DNA from: an uncultured Rhodospirillales bacterium
GTDB taxonomy: Bacteria > Pseudomonadota > Alphaproteobacteria > Azospirillales > Azospirillaceae
Length of the DNA: 64,000 bases
Assembly (NCBI GenBank): GCA_903920145.1
Contig: CAIXKV010000216.1
Span: forward strand, 1 to 64,000
Direction: 5' to 3'
The notes below the pieces were generated by a model. That model had not been told where the DNA came from. It did not search any database and saw nothing but the letters and a program-made list of their open reading frames with translations. A program made the position numbers and the translations under genes. This document shows, one piece after another, positions 1 to 8,731 of this stretch; position 1 is the first letter of the stretch; each line of letters begins with the position of its first letter.

Positions 1-140
1 CCTTGATGGTGACTCATCAAGGCTGCCCTCAGACGCCGGGCGGGCGCATCCGCGCCCTTGGCTTCGCGCGCATGGGCGCGCGGGGCCGCCGTCGCGGCCC
101 GATACCGGCGATGTGTCAGTATCAGGGCTCGCCGGTATCA
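1..140 (+). repeat. Dispersed multi-hairpin element, copy A
   Basis: This is one of five copies of a mosaic repeat in the window (others near 13119, 14253, 58913 and 59760). Read along the plus strand it is a row of inverted repeats: arms CCTTGATG/CATCAAGG (1-22), a GGGCG/CGCCC hairpin (about 37-57), a CGCGCGC/GCGCGCG hairpin (about 65-82), GGGCCGC/GCGGCCC (about 83-100) and GATACCGGCGA/TCGCCGGTATC (101-139). The window may cut its left end. The third hairpin has arms wholly different from copies C and D yet still pairs. The final TCA (138-140) read on the minus strand is the stop codon of hpnE. Confidence 0.85.
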
Positions 141-1448
141 GCCCATTGCGTCGAATCTTGGGGCCCTGACGCGTGGATCGGCCGTGGTTGCGGCTGCGAA
201 TCCTGACCGAATCGCCCCTTCTATGGTTGCAGGCAAGCCGGTCGCGGTCCAATCGCCAGCCAAGAACAGATTGGGCCAGCGCGTCGCGGCTTTAAGCCGT
301 CGGCGCTGGTTGGCCGGTGTTTGAACAAATGTTGCACGTTTTTCCTTGATGATCCGCGCCGGTGGAACGGGGGTTGTTGGTAAAGCCAGGACACGGGCAA
401 CATCGGCCCATAACAGGGTGGCCACATCCTCCGCCGACTGCTCGGCCAGGGCCCCAGCCCCGCTGACCGTAACCGACGCCACATCACCGCGCACAAAAAT
501 CCAATGGGACGGCGCCCCGATCACACCAATAAAAGGCGCGTTCTCGGGGAGAGTTGGGGAATGCTCTAAACGAAAATGGGCGTTGACAATGGCGTGACCG
601 TCCTCGGGTACGGGCAGATCGGGTAGCAGATCGCCGACGGCAGAGGCGGGCAGGGCCAAGATCACCCTATCCTCGGGTTCTACGGGCAGAACGGCACCGC
701 CAAAATCCAAGGCCGCCACCCGTCCGCCATCAAACAGCACGCGACGCAGCCGCCGACCGAAGGCCGGTCGGACCTGGTGCTGGGCAAGATACGCCAGAGC
801 CGGGTCAATCAAGCTGGGGCCAAGGCCATCGCGGGGAATCAAGGGACGGCAAAAAGTCGCACCTCGGGCGAAGGTTCTCAAAAGCACCGCACGCAAGGGC
901 GCGGCTGCCGCCACTGCTGGTTCAGCATTCAGAGCTGCCAGTGTCAGCGGTTCCCAAAAGCTACGGTAGAGTGGGTGAGTGTCGGGAATGCAGTCGGCCA
1001 CCGTGGCATTGGGGCCTGCGGTGAGCACCGCAAAGCCGGACTTCAGATAGTCGACGAATCGGGAGTTGGGGATGCGCCGTGATGCCGCCAAGAGCCACCA
1101 GGGCAAAAGGCCCTGGTTGGGCCGCAGCACCCAGCTCTGTCCCGAGTCCAGGTCGATAAAGGGGAAAACCGCCGCCGACGGCCCGCTCACGGTGTCGGCA
1201 GCGCCAACGCGGTTCAAATAGGCCAGAGTGGCACAATTGGCACTGAGCAACAGGTGGTTGCCGTTATCGATCTGTCGCCCCAAACTTTGGTCAAAAAACG
1301 AACGGCAACGACCGCCCGCATTGGGGGCAGCTTCGTAAAGGGCAATCTTCCGATCATGACCGGCCAGCGTCACGGCACAAGCCAAGCCAGCCAGACCAGC
1401 ACCGACGATGTGAGTCGTCGTGCCATTGTTAGGGTTGGCCGATATCAT
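138..1448 (-). CDS. hpnE: Hydroxysqualene dehydroxylase HpnE (squalene-associated FAD-dependent desaturase)
   Basis: HpnE is the FAD enzyme that reduces hydroxysqualene to squalene for hopanoid synthesis. The 436-residue product opens with a Rossmann FAD-binding motif (VGAGLAGLACAVTLA, about residues 15-29), followed by a GGRC turn, and ends with the amine-oxidase-type FAD motif (FLAGDWTATGLPATIEGAIRSG region). The start at 1448 is chosen because its ATG overlaps the hpnD stop as ATGA; an upstream in-frame ATG at 1484 would lie inside hpnD. The gene is last in hpnBCDE. Its TGA stop is the first three bases of the reverse-read dispersed repeat (copy A), so the C-terminal tail after the conserved motif was probably set by insertion of that element. 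Confidence 0.93.
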   Translation of the reverse strand: MISANPNNGTTTHIVGAGLAGLACAVTLAGHDRKIALYEAAPNAGGRCRSFFDQSLGRQIDNGNHLLLSANCATLAYLNRVGAADTVSGPSAAVFPFIDLDSGQSWVLRPNQGLLPWWLLAASRRIPNSRFVDYLKSGFAVLTAGPNATVADCIPDTHPLYRSFWEPLTLAALNAEPAVAAAAPLRAVLLRTFARGATFCRPLIPRDGLGPSLIDPALAYLAQHQVRPAFGRRLRRVLFDGGRVAALDFGGAVLPVEPEDRVILALPASAVGDLLPDLPVPEDGHAIVNAHFRLEHSPTLPENAPFIGVIGAPSHWIFVRGDVASVTVSGAGALAEQSAEDVATLLWADVARVLALPTTPVPPARIIKEKRATFVQTPANQRRRLKAATRWPNLFLAGDWTATGLPATIEGAIRSGFAAATTADPRVRAPRFDAMG

Positions 1449-2302
1449 AGGGATCTCAGCAGCCCTCGAGAGAAGGCTGCCCACAGCTTGGCGCCTTTAG
1501 ACAGGGGCGGTGGGGGCTGGTCGGGATTCCAGCCATATCGCTCCAGGTGATCTAGAATGGCCTGATAGATCGCCATCATCAAGAGCGCCGGTCTGAGTCG
1601 ACGGCGGTTGCAGTGACGGAGGGCCGCATTGGCTTCGCCGTAGAATCCGCGCGCCCGCGCCGTCAGCTCACGAAAAACGGCGGGAAGGGCAGGATGGCGC
1701 AGCACGGCGGCTGGAGCGAGTGTTGGGTCGATGCCGTGGCGCTCCAGGGTCTCACGGGGCAGATACAACCGATCCCGTTCGGCATCTTCGGCCAGATCGC
1801 GCAGGATATTGGTCAACTGGAGAGCATCACCAAGGGTCAAAGCAAAGGTTCTGGCTTCGGCTTCGGTTGCGCCAAATACGGGCAGGGACAACAGGCCAAC
1901 CGTTCCGGCAACCCGCCGGCAGTAAAGCGACAGCATGGTCGCAGTCGGAGCCCGCATGGTTTCGCGAGCATCCATCTCCATCCCGTCAATCAAGGCCAAA
2001 AACTCTTCCCGAGGCAGACCGAAGCGCCGAATCGGTTCTAAAAGCGCCAGGGTGGTCGGACGTGTTGGTTGGTGATCGTAAAGGCGATGAACTTCTTCGC
2101 GCCAACGCTCCAACTCGGCCAAGCGAACTTCGGTTGGGCCGCCGTCGTCGGCCACGTCATCCACCTCTCGACAAAAGGCATAGATCGCATACATGGCCTG
2201 TCGCCGCTCGGATGGCAGGATTCGCATGCCTAGGGAAAAGGATGAGCCCGAGCGTGTCACCACCTCCTGGACATGCTCTTGGGCCGCAGTCAGGGCGCTC
2301 AT
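1445..2302 (-). CDS. hpnD: Presqualene diphosphate synthase HpnD
   Basis: HpnD condenses two farnesyl diphosphates to presqualene diphosphate, the first committed step to bacterial squalene. The 285-residue protein has both Asp-rich motifs of the squalene/phytoene synthase family: REVDDVADD at residues 45-53 and GDALQLTNILRDLAED at 158-173. Its ATG overlaps the hpnC stop (ATGA, 2299-2302) and its stop overlaps the hpnE start (ATGA, 1445-1448), so the three are almost certainly translated in a coupled way. Confidence 0.95.
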   Translation of the reverse strand: MSALTAAQEHVQEVVTRSGSSFSLGMRILPSERRQAMYAIYAFCREVDDVADDGGPTEVRLAELERWREEVHRLYDHQPTRPTTLALLEPIRRFGLPREEFLALIDGMEMDARETMRAPTATMLSLYCRRVAGTVGLLSLPVFGATEAEARTFALTLGDALQLTNILRDLAEDAERDRLYLPRETLERHGIDPTLAPAAVLRHPALPAVFRELTARARGFYGEANAALRHCNRRRLRPALLMMAIYQAILDHLERYGWNPDQPPPPLSKGAKLWAAFSRGLLRSL

Positions 2303-3189
2303 GGTGTCGCCGCCCGACCGACAGTGGTCGCGGTGTGAAGACGACCGCCAGCGGTCAAGCCATGAAATATCCCGGTGATGCCGCAGCGGGCAAAGTCCAG
2401 ACGCGACAGCTTAACCCGACCAGCGATGGGGTCGCTGCGCCGAAGCCGGTGAGTCAGTCGTCGGGCCAAGTGCAAAATAACCGCCGACTCCATGGCCAAA
2501 GAGCGATCCCGCAAGCGGGCCGGCAGAGTTGCCGCCGTCGCCAACAGCTCCTCGGTGCCGGTCAGGCACATATCAATCACCGCCCGCACCGCGCTGTTGG
2601 CCTTGCTGGCTTGAAGGTCTTCCACCCGACCCGCCTGGGCTGTCAACCAATCCAGCGGCAGATAAACCCGGTCCATATCCCGGTGATCGGCTTGGCAATC
2701 CTGAAGATGATTCAAAATTTGCAATGCGTTACACAGCGCGTCGGAAGCTGGGTAGCCCTCTTGGCTTTCGCCGTGAAGGTCCAACAGAAAGCGCCCGACC
2801 GGCGATGCTGAAAGAGTGCAGTAATCAATCAGCTCGTCCCAATTGGCATAGCGGGTCTTGACCGCATCCTGCCTGAACGCCGCCAGCAGATCTAGACCGT
2901 GGCGAGCGGTCACGCCCGTTTCGGCCAGACAAGCTCGCAGAGCCAGGGCCTTGCCATACAGGCGAGGGTGGCCGGTGCCAACGGACAAAGCCTCGGCGAA
3001 GCCGTCCAGGCGGGCGATCTTGTCTTCGGAGGTCAGCCGGGGATTGTCGGCGATGTCATCCGCAGCACGCGCAAAGGCGTAAAACGCGGCGACATGAGGC
3101 CGCAGAGACCGGGGCAGCAGCCAGGATCCAACCGGAAAGTTCTCGTCCTTCGCGGTTTTTCCCGATGGTGTTTCGACCGTTGCCGTCAC
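2299..3189 (-). CDS. hpnC: Hydroxysqualene synthase HpnC
   Basis: HpnC converts presqualene diphosphate to hydroxysqualene. From the GTG at 3189 the product is 296 residues. It keeps the first Asp-rich motif (RAADDIADNP, 41-50), while the second is the divergent form LQILNHLQDCQADH (156-169), which distinguishes HpnC from HpnD. The GTG start is chosen because GTGA at 3186-3189 overlaps the hpnB stop; an in-frame ATG at 3279 would lie 90 bases inside hpnB and would precede the conserved N-terminus (ENFPVGSWLLP). Confidence 0.93.
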   Translation of the reverse strand: MTATVETPSGKTAKDENFPVGSWLLPRSLRPHVAAFYAFARAADDIADNPRLTSEDKIARLDGFAEALSVGTGHPRLYGKALALRACLAETGVTARHGLDLLAAFRQDAVKTRYANWDELIDYCTLSASPVGRFLLDLHGESQEGYPASDALCNALQILNHLQDCQADHRDMDRVYLPLDWLTAQAGRVEDLQASKANSAVRAVIDMCLTGTEELLATAATLPARLRDRSLAMESAVILHLARRLTHRLRRSDPIAGRVKLSRLDFARCGITGIFHGLTAGGRLHTATTVGRAATP

Positions 3190-4412
3190 TCGATCGGTCT
3201 CCCTGCAAGAGTTTCGGCGGTTCCATCCAGATTGGTCTGGGTGACGCGCCCTTTCCACTGTCCGCCGCGACCGCGCCAATGACGCACTGCCGAAGCGATG
3301 GTCATCAAGCTATACAGAAATCCGACCACGGGCAGCAACCACGCAGCCATCCTTGGCTTGCGATAGAGCCGCAACGTCGGCTGATACGCAACCACCATCA
3401 GAAACCAAGCTGCGATCCCAAACAGCGCGGCCAAATCGGCCTGATGGAACGACCAAGTGAGAACCACAATCGGCGCCGTCAGATAGGTCAAAATCATGCC
3501 AAGAATGGCCCCGGCCAACAGCCAGGGAGAATGGTTAAGCTGGGTATAGGCGCTGCGGATTACCATGTCCCAGATTTCGCGGAAGCGGCTATAAGGACGC
3601 AGGCTCACCGCGCGCGTGCTGAGACCCAACCAGAGTCGCCCCGGTTGTCCATTGACTCCGGCCTTGATCACGGCACCGAGAGTGCAATCATCGATCAGGG
3701 CGCCACGAATGCGGGCAATCCCGCCCACGGCATCAAGAGCTTCTCGGCGAACCAGAATGCAGCCCCCAGCGGCAGCGGCTTCCGGGCGGGTGGAGCTGTT
3801 CACCCAGCGGAACGGGTAAAGCTTTTGGAAGAAGAAGACAAAGGCCGGGATCAGCAACCCGGCCCATAGGCCCCGGTGATTCAGCAGAACCATCAGTGAG
3901 ACGAGGTCGAGCCGTTGGGCTTCGGCCTTGGCCACCAACCGGCGCAGATTGCCGGGATCGTGTCCGATGTCGGCATCGGTTAGCCAGACATAACGGGCGT
4001 CTGGGTCTTGGGCGGCGGCTTGCTGGAGCCCTTCGGACACGGCCCACAATTTACCAGACCAACCGGCAGGCAGCGGGCGAGCCGAGATGACGGTCAGGCG
4101 ATCATCGGTTTCAGCCAATGCCAACGCAATGGCGCGGGTCGCATCCCGGCTGGCGTCGTCCACCAGGATCACGCGGAAACGACCGGGATAGTCTTGGGCC
4201 AAAAGAGTCGACAGGCTGGTCCCGATCACACCATCCTCATCTCGGGCGGGAACCACCGCCACCACCGACGGCCACGCGGCCGGGTCCGGGTCCGGGGGCG
4301 TGCCGATGACGGGAAGGCGTTGGTCACAGAGCCAGAACCGGCCCCGGAACAAAAACAGATAAAGCCATACCAAAAGCGCAAGTCCGCTTGCGACCGTAAG
4401 AGCCAAAGACAT
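3186..4412 (-). CDS. hpnB: Hopanoid-associated glycosyltransferase HpnB
   Basis: This is a membrane-bound family 2 glycosyltransferase of 408 residues. An N-terminal membrane segment (about 3-23) precedes the GT-A catalytic domain with VDDASRD (84-90) and the nucleotide-sugar/metal motif TDADI (145-149), then an LIDDCTLG motif and C-terminal membrane helices (about 295-375). HpnB is the hopanoid-cluster glycosyltransferase; its acceptor is not settled, but its conserved linkage to hpnCDE points to hopanoid or envelope modification. It begins 14 bases after a small membrane-protein gene and ends in a GTGA overlap with hpnC. Confidence 0.92.
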   Translation of the reverse strand: MSLALTVASGLALLVWLYLFLFRGRFWLCDQRLPVIGTPPDPDPAAWPSVVAVVPARDEDGVIGTSLSTLLAQDYPGRFRVILVDDASRDATRAIALALAETDDRLTVISARPLPAGWSGKLWAVSEGLQQAAAQDPDARYVWLTDADIGHDPGNLRRLVAKAEAQRLDLVSLMVLLNHRGLWAGLLIPAFVFFFQKLYPFRWVNSSTRPEAAAAGGCILVRREALDAVGGIARIRGALIDDCTLGAVIKAGVNGQPGRLWLGLSTRAVSLRPYSRFREIWDMVIRSAYTQLNHSPWLLAGAILGMILTYLTAPIVVLTWSFHQADLAALFGIAAWFLMVVAYQPTLRLYRKPRMAAWLLPVVGFLYSLMTIASAVRHWRGRGGQWKGRVTQTNLDGTAETLAGRPIE

Positions 4413-4426
4413 GATCAGGAACAGCC

Positions 4427-4777
4427 TCAGTTGGCGGGGGCGGACAGAGAGAAGATGTTTTTGTTCTGGCGGTCATGAAGAGACGTTAACAGGAAATCAC
4501 CGACCACCATCGAAACGCCGCCGATCAAGAATCCGACCGAGCAGCCCGTAGAAATATAAGGGACAGCAGCAATCACCGAGACTCCTGACAGAGTCATGAG
4601 GCCTGTGATCGCGCCAAAAGTCGCCCCGATCAAGCAGCCGCCGACGAAATACTTATCCATTTCATAATGATATTGGATCTCTTGAATCTGATCGTCGGTG
4701 AGCTGGCGGGTTTGGGCCGTCGCCGGACCAACCACAACGGCCAGCATCAGAAATGCCAGAAATACCAATCGAATCAC
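4427..4777 (-). CDS. Small exported or membrane protein upstream of hpnB, unknown function
   Basis: The GTG at 4777 gives a 116-residue protein beginning with a signal peptide or anchor (VIRLVFLAFLMLAVVV) that ends near ATAQ. The mature part has a short amphipathic LTDDQIQEIQ stretch and then a long Gly/Val-rich hydrophobic region suggesting two tight membrane helices. GAGAGG lies just upstream of the GTG. A longer reading from 4879 has an N-terminus that looks like intergenic DNA. The plan resembles the small protein at 24034-24387 (signal peptide, L-S/T-x-x-x-I motif, Gly-rich hydrophobic core), so they may be distant paralogues. Its 14-base distance to hpnB suggests one transcript. I do not recognise the family. 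Confidence 0.6.
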   Translation of the reverse strand: MIRLVFLAFLMLAVVVGPATAQTRQLTDDQIQEIQYHYEMDKYFVGGCLIGATFGAITGLMTLSGVSVIAAVPYISTGCSVGFLIGGVSMVVGDFLLTSLHDRQNKNIFSLSAPAN

Positions 4778-5122
4778 GCCTCTCTCACCAAAGACTCCTG
4801 GCCTTTGCTGAGGCCGGGGGCATGCTTCGGTGGAGATCCAGGGGCAAAGCCCCCACAGCGGCTTATGGGTCATGCACAAAGCCCAGTAGCGCGGAGCTCG
4901 GCAGGGCGCAGGGCTCGGCGGAAATCATTCTCGCCGCAGAGGTACCACGACGACGGTGACCATCCTACCATATCCGATCCGTTGACACGATTGCCTTGCA
5001 TGCGCCGTGATCGGGTGCGGACAGTTTGGCTGCGAACCGAACAAGGAGGCTTCCCAAGGCCGGTCGCCTGCGTCATGGTGTGCCCTGAGGGGAACGGGTC
5101 GATGTTCGACGCGGGGGGATAG
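4778..5122. other. Divergent intergenic region with a GGGGC hairpin
   Basis: This 345-base gap lies between the minus-strand hopanoid operon and the plus-strand exonuclease gene and must hold both promoters. The clearest structure is a short hairpin GGGGC-aaa-GCCCC at 4841-4854. Open frames across it have no recognisable protein features. I cannot place promoter boxes with confidence. Confidence 0.4.
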
Positions 5123-5728
5123 ATGGCGGCGTTGGTCTCGATGCTGGCGAGCCTGTCGGGGCCGGTGGTGGTGCTTGACCTGGAATTCACCGCTTGGGAA
5201 GGATCGCACGCCACCGGCTGGACTCGGCCCGGAGAGTTTCGGGAGATCGTCCAGATGGGTGCGGTTAAGTTGGCCTCCGATTTCAGCGAGGCGGCTTCGT
5301 TCAATCGCTTGGTCCGTCCAGCCCGAAATCCGCTGTTAAGCGATTATTTCATCGCCCTGACAGGGATTACCCAACACCGCCTGGACGCCGAGGGGGATGC
5401 CTATCTGCGGGTCTTGGAAGCCTTCATGACGTTTGTCGGTGACGATTCCGTTGCGATCTGGAGCAATGGCAGCGACGGTGCGGTGATAGCTGAAAATTGC
5501 CAGATGATGGGAAGCTCCTGTCCCATTCCGACCAGCCGATTCGTCAATCTGCGTCGACCGTTGGCCGAGGCTCTGGGCGTTGATCTTGCCGCAGCGGACA
5601 GTGGGCGCCTACTGGAATTGATCGGACTCCCGGTGGCCAATCAGCGCCAGCATGATGCCCTGGATGATGCACGAGCTGTGGCGGCAACGGTGCGCCATGT
5701 GTTTGTGCAATCCAGCCCGTCGCCATAA
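5123..5728 (+). CDS. DEDDh-family 3'-5' exonuclease
   Basis: The 201-residue product has the exonuclease (RNase T/DnaQ) signature: the metal-binding DLEFT motif (residues 19-23) and, near the C-terminus, HDALDDA with the catalytic His and Asp of the DEDDh subgroup. The inserted segment after DLEFT (GSHATGWTRPGEFREIVQMGAVKL region) is like Eri1/KapD-type RNA exonucleases rather than the DNA polymerase III epsilon subunit. The ATG follows a G-rich ribosome site (GGGGGG, 5116-5121 region). The in-vivo substrate cannot be told from sequence. Confidence 0.82.
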   Translation: MAALVSMLASLSGPVVVLDLEFTAWEGSHATGWTRPGEFREIVQMGAVKLASDFSEAASFNRLVRPARNPLLSDYFIALTGITQHRLDAEGDAYLRVLEAFMTFVGDDSVAIWSNGSDGAVIAENCQMMGSSCPIPTSRFVNLRRPLAEALGVDLAAADSGRLLELIGLPVANQRQHDALDDARAVAATVRHVFVQSSPSP

Positions 5729-5753
5729 GCATAAGAGCCCAGGAACAGACAGT

Positions 5754-6758
5754 ATGAGCGCGGAACAGGGGGAGACGGTTCGCGTGGTTGGGACTGAAAG
5801 GCGTCCGCGTCGGCGGTTTGGCCATGGTGCCGTGGAGCCGGTGGTGCTGGCGGTTCTGGTTTTGGCATTGGCCGCCTGCGCCGGGCCATCACAGCGAGGG
5901 CCGGCGACAGTGAGCGGTGGTTCGGGCGGCGGCTACAAAATTGGCAAACCCTATCAGGTGGGCGGCATCTGGTACTATCCGGCGGAGAACTATAGTTATG
6001 ATGAGACCGGGATTGCTTCGTGGTATGGTCCCGGCTTTCACAAAGAACGCACTGCCAACGGTGAAATCTTCGATCAAAATGAAATGTCGGCGGCTCATAA
6101 AACCTTACCAATGCCGTCCCTGGTTCGCGTCACCAATCTAGACAATGGCCGCTCTATCGTGGTCCGTGTCAATGATCGTGGCCCGTTTGTCAATGGTCGG
6201 ATTCTTGATATGTCTCGGCGCTGTGCTGAATTATTGGGATATGAGCGGGTTGGAACCGCCAAGGTTCGGGTTCAGATTTTGGCGGCGGAGAGTCGCGCTA
6301 TTGCGGCGGCGGCTCGAAACAAGTCTTCCACGGCGTATGCGGCGGCTGGTTATGGCGGGGGCGGAGCGTCGGTGGTAACCACGCCCATCGTGACCACTCC
6401 AGCGCCATCGGCAGCGATCACGGTCGAAACTCTGCCGCCCAAAACCACCGGCCCGGTCCTTTCCGGTAGCACCGTCGATGGCCGTTTCCTGCCGGCCCCC
6501 GAGGTGGCCCAGCACTCGGTGAGCGGTGCCCGGCGAATCTATGTTCAAGCCGGCGCCTTTTCCCAGTATAACCGCGCCAGCCTGCTGCGGGACAAAGTGG
6601 CAGCCATTGCGCCGGCGGCCATCAGTGAGACCCAGGTTGGTCAAACCAAGCTCTTTCGTGTGCGCCTAGGGCCCATCGAGTCGGTTTCGAGAGCCGACGA
6701 GATTTTGTCCCAGGTGGTTGGCGCCGGTACCACCGAAGCTCGGTTGGTGGTTGATTGA
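5754..6758 (+). CDS. rlpA: Septal ring lytic transglycosylase RlpA, SPOR-domain lipoprotein
   Basis: RlpA cleaves denuded peptidoglycan strands at the septum. From the ATG at 5754 (AGGAAC about 9 bases upstream) the product is 334 residues: a cytoplasmic head, a hydrophobic signal ending in a lipobox (LALAAC, Cys near residue 42), a double-psi beta-barrel RlpA domain (GIASWYGPGFHKERTANGE, through VRVNDRGPFVNGRILDMS), an Ala/Thr/Pro-rich linker and a C-terminal SPOR domain that binds glycan (IYVQAGAFSQYNRA to the end). The longer reading from 5652 overlaps the exonuclease gene and delays the signal peptide. It precedes dacA, another wall enzyme. Confidence 0.92.
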   Translation: MSAEQGETVRVVGTERRPRRRFGHGAVEPVVLAVLVLALAACAGPSQRGPATVSGGSGGGYKIGKPYQVGGIWYYPAENYSYDETGIASWYGPGFHKERTANGEIFDQNEMSAAHKTLPMPSLVRVTNLDNGRSIVVRVNDRGPFVNGRILDMSRRCAELLGYERVGTAKVRVQILAAESRAIAAAARNKSSTAYAAAGYGGGGASVVTTPIVTTPAPSAAITVETLPPKTTGPVLSGSTVDGRFLPAPEVAQHSVSGARRIYVQAGAFSQYNRASLLRDKVAAIAPAAISETQVGQTKLFRVRLGPIESVSRADEILSQVVGAGTTEARLVVD

Positions 6759-6814
6759 CGACACAAAAAGGCCCGTCGTAATGCGCAAGGCCCGTTGTAA
6801 AGGGATGATATAGT

Positions 6815-7978
6815 ATGGCTTTTGTCCGCTTCCTGTTCCGGTATGGCGTCCGTCCCGCTTTGGGTGCGGCCCTGCTGCTGGTTGTTGGCGCCGTGGCGCC
6901 AGCCGTTGCCGCTGACATCGACACTCAAGGCCATAACGTCATCCTGCTCGATGCCACCACCAATACCGTCTTGTTCGAGAAAAACGCTGATCAGCACATG
7001 CCGACCTCATCCATGAGCAAGGTCATGTCTGCGTTCGTAGTGTTCGAGGCGTTGCGGGCTGGCCGCCTCTCCCTTGATGATATGCTACAGGTCAGTGAGC
7101 ATGCTTGGCGGATGCAAGGCTCCAAGATGTTTGTCGAGCTGGGAGCCAAGATCAAGGTCGAGGATTTGATCCGGGGCATGGTCATTCAGTCGGGCAATGA
7201 TGCGGCGATTGTGTTGGCCGAGGGGCTAGCCGGGTCCGAAGACGCTTTTGGTGTTCAGATCACCAAGCGCGCCCACGAGTTGGGCATGAATGATAGTAAT
7301 TTCGTCAATGCGACTGGCTGGCCTGTCGAAAACCACTATTCAACCTGCCGCGATTTGTCCACCTTGGCCAAGGCCATGATCGACACCTTTCCCGAGTATT
7401 ACCATTATTTCTCTGAGCGGGATTTCACCTATCACGGCATCAAGCAAGGAAACCGCAATCCATTGCTGTATCGCAATATCGGGGTTGATGGACTCAAGAC
7501 CGGCCATACCGAAATTGCGGGCTTTGGTCTGATTGCCTCGGCGGTTCGTGATGGCCGGCGACTGATCTTGGTCATCAATGGGCTTCAAAGCATGCAGGCT
7601 CGTGCCGATGAACCGGCCCGGCTGCTGGAATGGGGATTCCGAGAGTTCAACGTGTATACCCTGTTCAAGCCCGGCGAGCCGGTTGATGAGCTGCCGGTGT
7701 GGCTCGGCCAGTCGGCGACGGTGCCAGTGATAACCGGCGGTGGATTCAAAGTCACCCTGGCTCAACAAGAGCGGCGGGGGCTGAAGGTCACCATGCAGGC
7801 CCAGGTGCCGCTTCCGGCCCCCATCGTCAAGGGCGCGACGGTCGGAAAGCTGGTGATTACGGCGCCGGGCTTTGTGACCCGCGAAGTGCCGCTAGTGGCT
7901 GCCGCCGACGTTCCACGCCTAGGGTTTTTGGGACGCTTGGGGGCCGCCGCTCACCATGTGATGTTCGGGGGGACGTAA
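6815..7978 (+). CDS. dacA: D-alanyl-D-alanine carboxypeptidase (PBP5/6 class)
   Basis: This periplasmic penicillin-binding protein trims the terminal D-Ala of peptidoglycan stem peptides. The 387-residue protein has a signal peptide (about 1-32), the active-site SMSK tetrad (S66-K69), SGN at 126-128 and KTG at 228-230, followed by the C-terminal beta-sandwich domain of the PBP5 type and a weakly hydrophobic tail. AAGGGATG lies 10 bases upstream. It follows rlpA in the same direction by 56 bases. Confidence 0.95.
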   Translation: MAFVRFLFRYGVRPALGAALLLVVGAVAPAVAADIDTQGHNVILLDATTNTVLFEKNADQHMPTSSMSKVMSAFVVFEALRAGRLSLDDMLQVSEHAWRMQGSKMFVELGAKIKVEDLIRGMVIQSGNDAAIVLAEGLAGSEDAFGVQITKRAHELGMNDSNFVNATGWPVENHYSTCRDLSTLAKAMIDTFPEYYHYFSERDFTYHGIKQGNRNPLLYRNIGVDGLKTGHTEIAGFGLIASAVRDGRRLILVINGLQSMQARADEPARLLEWGFREFNVYTLFKPGEPVDELPVWLGQSATVPVITGGGFKVTLAQQERRGLKVTMQAQVPLPAPIVKGATVGKLVITAPGFVTREVPLVAAADVPRLGFLGRLGAAAHHVMFGGT

Positions 7979-8048
7979 GGGGAGAGCACCATTTGTCTTG
8001 GCTTTCGCAGGGCTCTGCCTTGCGAAAGCCAAGAGGTACGGCCTCTCC
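7979..8048. terminator. Nested hairpin between dacA and tmk
   Basis: A perfect 14-base inverted repeat (TCTTGGCTTTCGCA at 7996-8009, its complement at 8021-8034) encloses an 11-base loop, and an outer GGAGAG/CTCTCC pair (7981-7986 and 8043-8048) closes the structure. No strong T-run follows, so it may be a transcript-stabilising hairpin, a weak terminator or an intergenic repeat rather than a classic intrinsic terminator. Confidence 0.6.
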
Positions 8049-8083
8049 TTATCTTTAAATATCATTGGGTTAGGCTCGCGGGT

Positions 8084-8728
8084 ATGACTCGGGGACGGTT
8101 TATCACTCTGGAAGGCGGCGAAGGCGCCGGCAAATCGACTCAAGTCGGAACGCTGGCCGCCGCTCTGCGGGCGCGCGGATTGGACGTGATCACGACTCGC
8201 GAACCGGGGGGTTCAGCCGGGGCTGAGGAGATTCGCACACTGCTGGTAACCGGCGGCGCTGGGCGGTGGAGCGCGCTCACCGAGGCGCTTTTGCATTTTG
8301 CCGCGCGCCGCGATCATCTGGAGCGCGTGGTGTGGCCGGCCTTGGCAAGCGGATGCTGGGTGGTTTCCGATCGCTTCGTCGACAGCACCATAGCCTATCA
8401 GGGCTATGGCCTTGGTTTAGATCGGGCGGTGATCGGGCAATTGTCCGCGTTGGCGCTGGAGGGATTTAGGCCGGATTTAACCCTGGTCCTGGATCTGCCG
8501 CCGGAAATCGGGCTGAGTCGGGCCCTGGCACGGGGACTCGCCGATCGCTATGAGCGCATGGATATGACGTTTCACCAGCGTTTGCGCGATGGTTTTTTGG
8601 ACATCGCTCGACAGGCTCCCGAGCGGTACGCGGTGGTGAACGCCGAAGCCTCTCCGGTGGCGGTGGCGCAAGCGGTCCTGTCGGCGGTTGATCAGCGGCT
8701 GTCGCTCCCCGTGACTGTGAGCGTTTAA
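8084..8728 (+). CDS. tmk: Thymidylate kinase
   Basis: This enzyme phosphorylates dTMP to dTDP. The 214-residue product has the P-loop GGEGAGKST (11-19), the REPGG substrate motif and SDRFVDST (about 94-101) of the DRY/DRF type, all characteristic of TMPK. It starts with ATG and is followed after 3 bases by holB, an arrangement (tmk-holB) common in bacteria. Confidence 0.96.
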   Translation: MTRGRFITLEGGEGAGKSTQVGTLAAALRARGLDVITTREPGGSAGAEEIRTLLVTGGAGRWSALTEALLHFAARRDHLERVVWPALASGCWVVSDRFVDSTIAYQGYGLGLDRAVIGQLSALALEGFRPDLTLVLDLPPEIGLSRALARGLADRYERMDMTFHQRLRDGFLDIARQAPERYAVVNAEASPVAVAQAVLSAVDQRLSLPVTVSV

Positions 8729-8731
8729 CCC

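Noticed and set aside
1720-2811. Long plus-strand open frame of 363 codons
   Set aside because: It is antisense to hpnD and hpnC, which have clear catalytic motifs and coupled starts; its translation is Arg/Gln/Ser-rich without motifs.
4795-4870. Further copy of the dispersed element near the hopanoid operon start
   Set aside because: The GGGGCAAAGCCCC hairpin and flanks share none of the five arms of the element.
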